Shown here piece by piece: positions 54,901-62,100 of a DNA stretch of 64,000 nucleotides. The notes beneath the pieces were generated by a model. It ran no database searches and had not been told where the DNA came from. It saw nothing but the letters and a program-made list of their open reading frames with translations. This stretch comes from Atherinomorus stipes (taxonomy: Eukaryota > Chordata > Actinopteri > Atheriniformes > Atherinidae). A program made the position numbers and the translations under genes. Within the stretch, counting starts at the first letter, position 1. The number at the start of each line of letters is the position of its first letter. The stretch spans positions 33,501-97,500 of the forward strand of contig JALJCO010013447.1 in the NCBI GenBank assembly GCA_023101725.1. Direction: 5' to 3'.

Positions 54901-57605
54901 TTTTAGTGATTATCAGTCCCAGGTTTTTGTAAAGTTTTCAGAAAAGAGCTTGTTATAACTAATGTCAACCACAAAGTGACATTAAAGGTTGTTTCTGTTT
55001 CATTAATTGGTCTGATTGAATTTGTGCTCATTCAAGGACAGACTGATGAGGAGCTGAAAGATTGTAAATTTCTGTGGCACAAAGGAAGTAATAAATAAAA
55101 ATAGAAAACATCGGCCATCGGCCAAGTTGTTATGTTAAACATCGGTATCGGCCCAGATTTTCACAATCGGTGCATCCCTAGGTGTTACGGTTTATTCTGC
55201 AGGTGTTACGTTTATTCTGAGGTGTTGCGGTATATTCTGCAGGTGTTACGGTTTATTCTGCAGGTGTTACGGCTTATTCTGCAGGTGTTACGGTTTATTC
55301 TGCAGGTGTTCGTTTTTCTGAGGTGTTCGGTATATTCTGAGGTGTTAGGTTTATTCTGTAGGTGTTAAGTATATTCTGCAGGTGTTAGGTTTATTCTGCA
55401 GGTGTTACAGTATATTCTGCAGGTGTTAAGGTTTATTCTGCAGGTGTTACAGTATATTCTGCAGGTGTTAAGGTTTATTCTGCAGGTGTTACGGTTTATT
55501 CTCCAGGTGTTACGGTTTATTCTGCAGGTGTTACGGTTTATTCTCCAGGTGTTACGGTTTATTCTGCAGGTGTTAAGGTTTATTCTGCAAGTGTAACGGT
55601 TTATTCTGCAGGTGTTACGGTTTATTCTCCAGGTGTTACGGTTTATTCTGCAGGTGTTACGGTTTATTCTGCAAGTGTAACGGTTTATTCTGCAGGTGTT
55701 ACGGTTTATTCTCCAGGTGTTACGGTTTATTCTGTAGGTGTTACGGTTTATTCTGCAGGTGTTACAGTATATTCTGCAGGTGTTACAGTTTATTCTGTAG
55801 GTGTTACGGTTTATTCTGCAGGTGTTACGTTTTATTCTGTAGGTGTTACGGTTTATTCTGTAGGTGTTACGGTTTATTCTGTAGGTGTTACGGTTTATTC
55901 TGCAGGTGTTACGGTTTATTCTGTAAGTGTTACGGTATATTCTGCAGGTGTTACGGTTTATTCTGTAGGTGTTACGGTTTATTCTGTAGGTGTTACGGTT
56001 TATTCTGCAGGTGTTACGGTTTATTCTGCAGGTGTTACGATTTATTCTGCAGGTGTTACGGTTTATTCTGCAGGTGTTACGGTTTATTCTGCAGGTGTTC
56101 CTGTTTATTCTGCAGGTGTTACGGTATATTCTGCAGGTGTTACGGTATATTCTGTAGGTGTTACGGTATATTCTGGGTGTTCGTTTTTGGGTGTTCGTTT
56201 TTTGGGTGTTCGATTTTTTGAGGTGTTCGGTTTATTCTGTAGGTGTTACGGTTTTTCTGCAGGTGTTCGTTTATTCTGCAGGTGTTACGGTTTATTCTGC
56301 AGGTGTTACGGCTTATTCTGCAGGTGTTACGGTTTATTCTGCAGGTGTTACGGTTTATTCTGTAGGTGTTACGGTTTATTCTGCAGGTGTTACGGTTTAT
56401 TCTGCAGGTGTTACGGTTTATTCTGTAGGTTTTACGGTTTATTCTGCAGGTGTTACGGTTTATTCTGCAGGTGTTACGGTTTATTCTGCAGGTGTTACGG
56501 TTTATTCTGTAGGTGTTACGGTATATTCTGCAGGTGTTACGGTTTATTCTGCAGGTGTTACGGTTTATTCTGCAGGTGTTACGTTTATTCTGCAGGTGTT
56601 ACGGTATATTCTGCAGGTGTTACGGTTTATTCTGTAGGTGTTACGGTTTATTCTCCAGGTGTTACGGTATATTCTGCAGGTGTTACGGTTTATTCTGCAG
56701 GTGTTACGGTTTATTCTGTAGGTGTTACGGTTTTCGGGTTATGTATATTCTGCAGGTGTTACGGTTTATTCTGCAGGTGTTACGGTTTATTCTGCAGGTG
56801 TTACGGTTTATTCTGCAGGTGTTACGTTTTATTCTGTAGGTGTTACGGTTTATTCTGCAGGTGTTACGTTTATTCTGTAGGTGTTACGTTTTAATCTGTA
56901 GGTGTTACGGTTTATTCTGTAGGTTTTACGGTTTATTCTGTAGGTGTTATGTTTTATTCTGTAGGTGTTATGTTTTATTCTGCAGGTGTGACGGTTTATT
57001 CTGCAGGTGTGACGGTTTATTCTGCAGGTGTGACGGTTTATTCTGTAGGTGTTACGGTTTATTCTGCAGGTGTTACGGTTTATTCTGCAGGTGTTACGGT
57101 TTATTCTGTAGGTGTTATGTTTTATTCTGTAGGTGTGACGGTTTATTCTGCAGGTGTTACGTTTTATTCTGTAGGTGTGACGTTTTATTCTGTAGGTGTT
57201 ACGGTTTATTCTGTAGGTGTTATGTTTTATTCTGTAGGTGTGACGGTTTATTCTGCAGGTGTTACGGTATATTCTGCAGGTGTTACGGTTTATTCTGCAG
57301 GTGTTACGGTTTATTCTGCAGGTGTTACGGTTTATTCTGCAGGTGTTACGTTTTATTCTGTAGGTGTTACGGTTTATTCTCCTGGTGTTATCATTTTTTC
57401 TTCAGGCGTTCTTGGTGACGGTGGGTACAGCATGTGTCTACAGCATCTTTCTAGGCCCGATCTCAGTGAATGTCAGTGTGCAGGTTTATTTACAGACATT
57501 TTAATCGTTTTTTTCTTTCTACAGGTGTAAGAAGAACGTTAAATATACACATTTAGGCCCAAGAACTAAAGAGGGAATCATGGAGTTCGCTGACCGAGTT
57601 GGAGG
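42907..57605 (+). CDS. tmx3: TMX3-like thioredoxin-related transmembrane PDI, 5' six exons (spliced span)
   Basis: Spliced coding sequence join(42907-42967, 46695-46752, 51047-51089, 51223-51346, 51438-51483, 57525-57605), continuing past the window. All junctions are GT-AG and phases agree, giving 138 residues. Residues about 6-32 form a hydrophobic signal peptide. A thioredoxin domain follows with IWLIKFYAPW, active site C60-T-F-C63, and YP107 as the cis-proline, then GPRTKEGIMEF, a motif close to TMX3 GPRTKDDIIEF. TMX3 is an ER membrane thiol oxidoreductase. The active site is CTFC where human TMX3 has CGHC. The transmembrane anchor and later domains must lie to the right. Teleosts have tmx3a and tmx3b; this fits tmx3b but I cannot prove which. 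Introns 3 and 4 are 133 and 91 bp, whereas introns 1, 2 and 5 are 3.7-6.0 kb of minisatellite. Confidence 0.88.
43058..46530. repeat. 27-29 bp minisatellite in tmx3-like intron 1, about 120 copies
   Basis: Each unit starts GGGACAGTTTGGAC and continues with ATTCCGGCTGTCTCT, ATCCAGCTGATTTA, GTCCGGCTGACTCA or ATTTCTGCTGACTCT, so lengths differ by one or two bases. Multi-unit blocks are duplicated: the 43778-44030 order recurs at 44915-45170, and 44545-44820 recurs at 45767-46042. Open frames such as TVWTFLLTLGQFGHSAD arise from the repeat on both strands. Confidence 0.94.
46531..46694 (+). other. end of tmx3-like intron 1 with 3' splice site
   Basis: Unique sequence ending GTCTTTGACAG at 46694, just before the exon 2 start. 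Confidence 0.75.
46695..46752 (+). CDS. tmx3: tmx3-like exon 2 (signal peptide core and cleavage region)
   Basis: This 58-nt exon lies between TTGACAG and GTAAGG. It encodes LLLLSLLSASA and then YVEELDN plus two bases of a serine codon. The leucine run is the hydrophobic core of the signal peptide and SASA a likely cleavage site. YVEELDNSF aligns with the mature N-terminus of TMX3 (FVEDLDESF). Confidence 0.86.
46801..50935. repeat. 12-bp minisatellite in tmx3-like intron 2, about 344 copies
   Basis: The unit is AGGTCTTTGATC with TGGTCTTTGATC, TGGTCGTTGATC and AGTTCTTTGATC variants. GATC recurs every 12 bp. From 46801 to about 49350 the phase is kept without an apparent indel. A single inserted base near 49351 and a compensating loss near 49626 are the main breaks. 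Since 12 is four codons, hydrophobic LIRSLIWS-type frames stay open for hundreds of residues. They are not genes. Confidence 0.96.
50936..51046 (+). other. end of tmx3-like intron 2 with 3' splice site
   Basis: Unique sequence ending CGTTCATTTTCCAG at 51046, a good acceptor for exon 3. Confidence 0.8.
51047..51089 (+). CDS. tmx3: tmx3-like exon 3
   Basis: This 43-nt exon completes the split serine and encodes FMEKKGSDEIWLIK, ending at GTGTGT. The DEIWLIK segment aligns with the first core strand of the TMX3 thioredoxin fold (DDIWLVD). Confidence 0.88.
51090..51222 (+). other. tmx3-like intron 3, compact
   Basis: A 133-bp intron with GTGTGT donor and GTGTCTCTGCAG acceptor, free of tandem repeats. 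Short frames starting with ATG in it read through into exon 4 and are not separate genes. Confidence 0.85.
51223..51346 (+). CDS. tmx3: tmx3-like exon 4 (thioredoxin active site)
   Basis: This 124-nt exon encodes FYAPWCTFCKQLDPVW, then HQIGSELRSHGSL and VQVGKSDATVNT, ending in a split glycine at GTATGT. WC-TF-C is the redox-active CXXC at the start of helix alpha 2, and the KSDAT region matches TMX3 KMDAT. The dipeptide TF between the cysteines differs from the GH of human TMX3, PDI and most oxidases. Confidence 0.93.
51347..51437 (+). other. tmx3-like intron 4, compact
   Basis: A 91-bp intron with GTATGT donor and TCTTTCTGTAG acceptor, free of tandem repeats. Confidence 0.85.
51438..51483 (+). 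CDS. tmx3: tmx3-like exon 5 (cis-proline loop)
   Basis: This 46-nt exon encodes LAKEFRVRNYPAIF and two bases of the following Met codon, ending at GTAAGT. NYPAIF contains the conserved cis-proline before strand beta 4 and aligns with GYPTIK of TMX3. Confidence 0.9.
51650..53058. repeat. 21-bp minisatellite in tmx3-like intron 5, left part
   Basis: The unit is GGTGTTACGGTTTATTCTGC A, 21 bp, with GTAGG for GCAGG and ACAGTATATT for ACGGTTTATT as variants. Each copy has the form TTTATTCTGCAG|GTGTTA, resembling a 3' splice site. Copies near 51.65-51.95 kb are the most divergent. The array is interrupted by the hAT element at 53059. Confidence 0.95.
53051..53058. repeat. 8-bp target-site duplication GGTGTTAC, left copy
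   Basis: GGTGTTAC precedes the left terminal inverted repeat and also directly follows the right one at 55181-55188. Eight bases is diagnostic of hAT insertion. The octamer is part of the host 21-bp repeat, so the duplication must be read with care, but the repeat phase across the junction is consistent with it. Confidence 0.75.
53350..53399. repeat. 11-bp inverted repeat inside the hAT element
   Basis: GAGGCGACGTC at 53350-53360 is the exact reverse complement of GACGTCGCCTC at 53389-53399. The loop itself contains CCTTCTCC/GGAGGAG partial pairing. Confidence 0.85.
54731..54958 (+). pseudogene. remnant of hAT transposase N-terminus (BED finger)
   Basis: The frame reads MKMAAVVWQYFTVSEKDQRY then AVCSTCSTN. 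This has the W, F and C-x2-C spacing of BED zinc fingers found at the N-terminus of hAT transposases. After this the frame becomes hydrophobic and unlike a transposase, and it ends at 54958. Only this portion is recognisable. Confidence 0.5.
55181..57390. repeat. 21-bp minisatellite in tmx3-like intron 5, right part
   Basis: Continuation of the same array after the hAT element, beginning with the duplicated GGTGTTAC. Degenerate copies (GGTGTTCGTTTTT, GGGTGTTCG) cluster at 55.31-55.40 and 56.17-56.27 kb. Copies at 56.95-57.25 kb carry GTGTTATG and GTGTGACG variants. Period 21 is seven codons, so frames such as VTVYSAG and CRCYGLF remain open and are not genes. Confidence 0.95.
57391..57524 (+). 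other. end of tmx3-like intron 5 with 3' splice site
   Basis: Unique sequence ending CGTTTTTTTCTTTCTACAG at 57524, a strong acceptor immediately before GTGTAAGAAG of exon 6. Confidence 0.85.
57525..57605 (+). CDS. tmx3: tmx3-like exon 6
   Basis: This 81-nt exon completes the split Met codon and encodes CKKNVKYTHLGPR then TKEGIMEFADRVG plus two bases of a glycine codon, ending at GTGAGT. It aligns with the last strand and helix of the TMX3 thioredoxin domain. Further exons (b, b' and a' related domains, transmembrane segment and tail) were not found up to 64000. Confidence 0.9.
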
Positions 57606-57611
57606 GTGAGT

Positions 57612-57745
57612 TTAGCTGGCTAGAATAGAAGAGAATAGAAAAAGAAGAGAATAGAAAGAAAAGAAAAGAAAAGAAAAGAAAAGAAAAGAAAAGAAAAGAA
57701 AAGAAGAAGAGAAAAGAAAAGAGAAAATAGAAAAGAAAAGAATGT
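57612..57745. repeat. (AAAAG)n pentanucleotide microsatellite
   Basis: AGAAAAGAAAAGAAAAG-type repeats, purine-only on the plus strand, begin just inside tmx3-like intron 6. They are preceded and followed by looser AGAATAGAA-type copies. Confidence 0.9.
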
Positions 57746-58077
57746 CTGAATGGCAGCTGAGGAAGTTCAGTGATGGTGAGGAAATGGATGACGTCCAGGA
57801 AAGACCCGTTGTATGTTTTAGCATAGCAACCTCATACACAGCACCCCCAGGAGAGCCTCACTGCAGGGGGTGTGTGTGTGGGGGGGGGGGATGAGCGGCT
57901 CAACAGTATAGATACAATGGTAATCGCTAGGATAACAGATTCACAGATAACGAGACGGCTCACCCACCTTTACTGGGGAGGCCGTGGAAGGAATCTGCAG
58001 AAAGATCTGCAAGAACACGTAAGGAAAGAAGAAATCCACCAAGACCGACCAACCGCAGGAGAGAGGACTACAGACGC
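57746..58077. other. unique intron 6 segment, no exon recognised
   Basis: Unique sequence with a TGTGTGTG plus G10 run near 57871-57890. An open frame from 57872 runs into the following array; its unique part shows no family resemblance and no splice context, so no gene is called. Confidence 0.5.
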
Positions 58078-58745
58078 ACCTGGAAGCACCTGGAAGCACC
58101 TGGAAGAACCTGGAAGAACCTGGAAGCACACTGGAAGCACACTGGAAGCACACTGGAAGCACCTGGAAGCACCTGGAAGCACCTGGAAGAACCTGAAAGC
58201 ACCTGGAAGCACCTGGAAGCACCTGGAAGCACACTGGAAGAACCTGGAAGCACCTGGAAGAACACTGGAAGCACCTGGAAGCACCTGGAAGCACCTGGAA
58301 GCACACTGGAAGAACCTGGAAGCACCTGGAAGCACCTGGAAGCACCTGGAAGCACACTGGAAGAACCTGGAAGCACCTGGAAGCACCTGGAAGCACCTGG
58401 AAGCACACTGGAAGAACCTGAAAGCACCTGGAAGCACCTGGAAGCACCTGGAAGAACCTGGAAGAACCTGGAAGCACCTGGAAGAACACTGGAAGCACCT
58501 GGAAGCACCTGGAAGCACCTGGAAGCACACTGGAAGAACACTGAAAAGCACCTGGAAGCACCTGGAAGCACCTGGAAGCACACTGGAAGAACCTGGAAGC
58601 ACCTGGAAGCACCTGGAAGCACACTGGAAGAACCTGGAAGCACCTGGAAGAACACTGGAAGCACCTGGAAGCACCTGGAAGCACCTGGAAGCACACTGGA
58701 AGAACCTGGAAGCACCTGGAAGAACACTGGAAGCACCTGGAAGAA
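58078..58745. repeat. 10-bp minisatellite in tmx3-like intron 6
   Basis: The unit is ACCTGGAAGC, with ACACTGGAAGC and AACCTGGAAGA variants interspersed in a recurring order. Most units contain CACCTGG. Multi-unit blocks recur, for example around 58.25-58.40 kb. Open frames occur in all reading directions because the repeat lacks stops. Confidence 0.95.
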
Positions 58746-59170
58746 GCTCATTTGCTCTTAGCACAATGTAAACAGAGATTTTCTTCTTCTACGCTTGCAA
58801 TATCGGTAGAGTAGGCTCTGAATGCCGCGGCTTCCGCAGTGTTGTGAACTCACGTATCGGGGACATACGATGTTCTATTATTTAGTCTCTAAAAATCCAC
58901 TAAATGATGTTTCTATTAAATTCTGGACGCTACCCACTCAGGACACTTGGATTACATTGGACGAGCAGTTGGGAGGAATATTGACACGTTTTTGTGGACC
59001 TTTATGGACCTTTTTGGCTCCCACATCTCATCAGACCTTCATCATCATCATCGTCCCGCTCACACCGAACAATCTCAGTCTGCATTGAGAGAGCAGTCGG
59101 TGAGCAGGTTGAATCTTCGTGAGTTATTGATCCAATGCCCGAGGACTTCTGTGAGCTGCTTCCAATCACT
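58746..59170. other. unique intron 6 segment between arrays
   Basis: Unique 425-bp sequence with two overlapping short open frames (58822-59088, 58947-59213). I recognise neither, and no plausible tmx3 exon with splice sites is visible. It could be a fragment of an old mobile element. Confidence 0.45.
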
Positions 59171-62100
59171 GCAGGACGCCATTCAGGATGATTTCAGGAT
59201 GATTTCAGGATGATCTCAGGATGATTTCAGGATGATTTCAGAATGATTTCAAGAATGATCTCAGGATGATTTTAGAATGATTTTAGGATGATTTCAGGAC
59301 GCCTTTCAGGATGATTTCAGGATGATTTCAGAATGATTTCAGGATGATTTCAGGACGCCTTTCAGGATGATTTCAGAATGATTTTAGGATGATTTCAGGA
59401 CGCCATTCAGGATGATTTCAGGATGATTTCAGGATGATCTCAGGGTGATTTCAGGATGATTTCAGGACGCCTTTCAGGATGATTTCAGAATGATTTTAGG
59501 ATGATTTCCGGACGCCATTCAGGATGATTTCAGGATGATCTCAGGGTGATTTCAGGATGATTTCAGGACGCCATTCAGGATGATTACAGAATGATTTCAG
59601 GATGATTTCAGGACGCCTTTCAGGATGATTTCAGGATGATTTTAGGATGATTTCAGGACGCCATCTCAGGATGATTTCAGGATGATTTCAGGATGATCTC
59701 AGGGTGATTTCAGGATGATTTCAGGACACCATTCAGGATGATTACAGGATAACTTCAGAATGATTTCAGGATGATTTCAGGATGATTTCAGGACGCCTTC
59801 AGGATGGTTTCAGACTGATTTCAGGACGCCTCTCAGGATGATTTCATGGTTTTCAGTATGCTTTTATATATTTTAGGTTGATTTCAGAATGATCTCAGGT
59901 GTGTTCATCTCAGGATGATTTCAGAATGATTTCAGGATGATTTCAGGACGCCTTTCAGGATGATTTCAGAATGATCTTAGGATGATTTCAGGACGCCATT
60001 CAGGATGATTTCAGGATGATCTCAGGGTGATTTCAGGATGATTTCAGGACGCCTTTCAGGATGATTTCAGAATGATTTTAGGATGATTTCCGGACGCCAT
60101 TCAGGATGATTTCAGGATGATCTCAGGGTGATTTCAGGATGATTTCAGGACGCCATTCAGGATGATTACAGGATAACTTCAGGATGATTTCAGGACGCCT
60201 TTCAGGATGATTTCAGAATGATTTCAGGATGATTTCAGGACGCCTTTCAGGATGATTTCAGAATGATTTTAGGATGATTTCAGGACGCCATTCAGGATGA
60301 TTTCAGGATGATTTCAGGATGATCTCAGGGTGATTTCAGGATGATTTCAGGACGCCATTCAGGATGATTACAGGATAACTTCAGAATGATTTCAGGATGA
60401 TTTCAGGATGATTTCAGGACGCCTTTCAGGATGGTTTCAGACTGATTTCAGGACGCCTCTCAGGATGATTTCATGGTTTTCAGTATGCTTTTATATATTT
60501 TAGGTTGATTTCAGAATGATCTCAGGGTGTGTTCATCTCAGGATGATTTCAGAATGATTTCAGGATGATTTCAGAACGCCTTTCAGGATGATTTCAGAAT
60601 GATCTTAGGATGATTTCAGGACGCCATTCAGGATGATTTCAGGATGATCTCAGGGTGATTTCAGGATGATTTCAGGACGCCTTTCAGGATGATTTCAGAA
60701 TGATTTAGGATGATTTCCGGACGCCATTCAGGATGATTTCAGGATGATCTCATGGTGATTTCAGGATGATTTCAGGACGCCATTCAGGATGATTACAGGA
60801 TAACTTCAGAATGATTTCAGGATGATTTCAGGACGCCTTTCAGGATGGTTTCAGACTGATTTCAGGACGCCTTTCAGGATGATTTCATGGTTTTCAGTAT
60901 GCTTTTATATATTTTAGGTTGATTTTAGAATGATCTCAGGGTGTGTTCATCTCAGGATGATTTCAGAATGATTTCAGGATGATTTCAGAACGCCTTTCAG
61001 GATGATTTCAGAATGATTTTAGGATGATTTCAGGACGCCATTCAGGATGATTTCAGGATGATTTCAGGATGATCTCAGGGTGATTTCAGGATGATTTCAG
61101 GACGCCATTCAGGATGATTACAGGATAACTTCAGAATGATTTGTGGATGATTTCTGGATGATTTCAGGACGCCTTTCAGGATGATTTCAGAATGATTTCA
61201 GGATGATTTCAGGACGCCTTTCAGGATGATTTCAGAATGATTTTAGGATGATTTCAGGACGCCATTCAGGACGCCATTCAGGATGATTTCAGGATGATTT
61301 CAGGATGATTTCAGGGTGATTTCAGGATGATTTCAGGACGCCATTCAGGATGATACTTCAGAATGATTTCAGGATGATTTCAGGACGCCTTTCAGGATGG
61401 TTTCAGACTGATTTCAGGACGCCTTCTCAGGATGATTTCATGGTTTTCAGTATGCTTTTATATATTTTAGGTTGATTTTAGAATGATCTCAGGGTGTGTT
61501 CATCTCAGGATGATTTCAGAATGATTTCAGAATGATTTCAGGATGATTTCAGGACGCCTTTAAGGATGATTTCAGAATGATTTTAGGATGATTTCAGGAC
61601 GCCATTCAGGATGATTTCAGGATGATTTCAGGATGATTTCAGGATGATCTCAGGATGATTTCAGGATGATTTCAGGATGATTTCAGGATGACTTTCAGGA
61701 TGATTTCAGAATGATTTCAGGACCTGATGTTCAGACTGATTTCAGGACGCCTCTCAGGATGATTTCATGGTTTTCAGTATGCTTTTATATATTTTAGGTT
61801 GATTTTAGAATGATCTCAGGGTGTGTTCATCTCAGAATGATTTCAGAATGATTTCAGGATGATTTCAGGATGCATTTCAGAATGATTTTAGGATGATTTC
61901 AGGATGCATTTCAGGACGCCATCTCAGGATGATTTCAGGATAATCTCAGGGTGATTTCAGGATGATTTCAGGACGCCATTCAGGATGATTACAGGATAAC
62001 TTCAGAATGATTTCAGGATGATTTCAGGACGCCTTTCAGGATGATTTCAGAATGATTTCAGGATGATTTCAAGACGCCTTTCAGGATGATTTCAGAATGA

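Larger units (their letters stand above)
53059..55180 (+). mobile_element. hAT-superfamily DNA transposon, degenerate, 2,122 bp
   Basis: Perfect 15-bp terminal inverted repeats TAGGGATGCACCGAT (53059-53073) and ATCGGTGCATCCCTA (55166-55180) are flanked by an 8-bp duplication. Subterminal ATCGGCC motifs recur at both ends. The interior is unrelated to the surrounding array. A plus-strand fragment at 54731-54830 (MKMAAVVWQYFTVSEKDQRY followed by a C-x2-C pair) looks like the start of the BED zinc finger of a hAT transposase, but stops follow and no DDE core is seen. It is probably non-autonomous or decayed. It lies in tmx3-like intron 5. Confidence 0.88.

Noticed and set aside
57872..58771. 299-codon frame with opening MCVGGGDERLNSIDT
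   Set aside because: Two thirds is the 10-bp repeat (GSTWKHLE), and the unique start shows no family similarity or splice context.
58822..59213. Short overlapping frames that might be a transposase or retroelement fragment
   Set aside because: I could not recognise a domain or terminal repeats; left as unique sequence.
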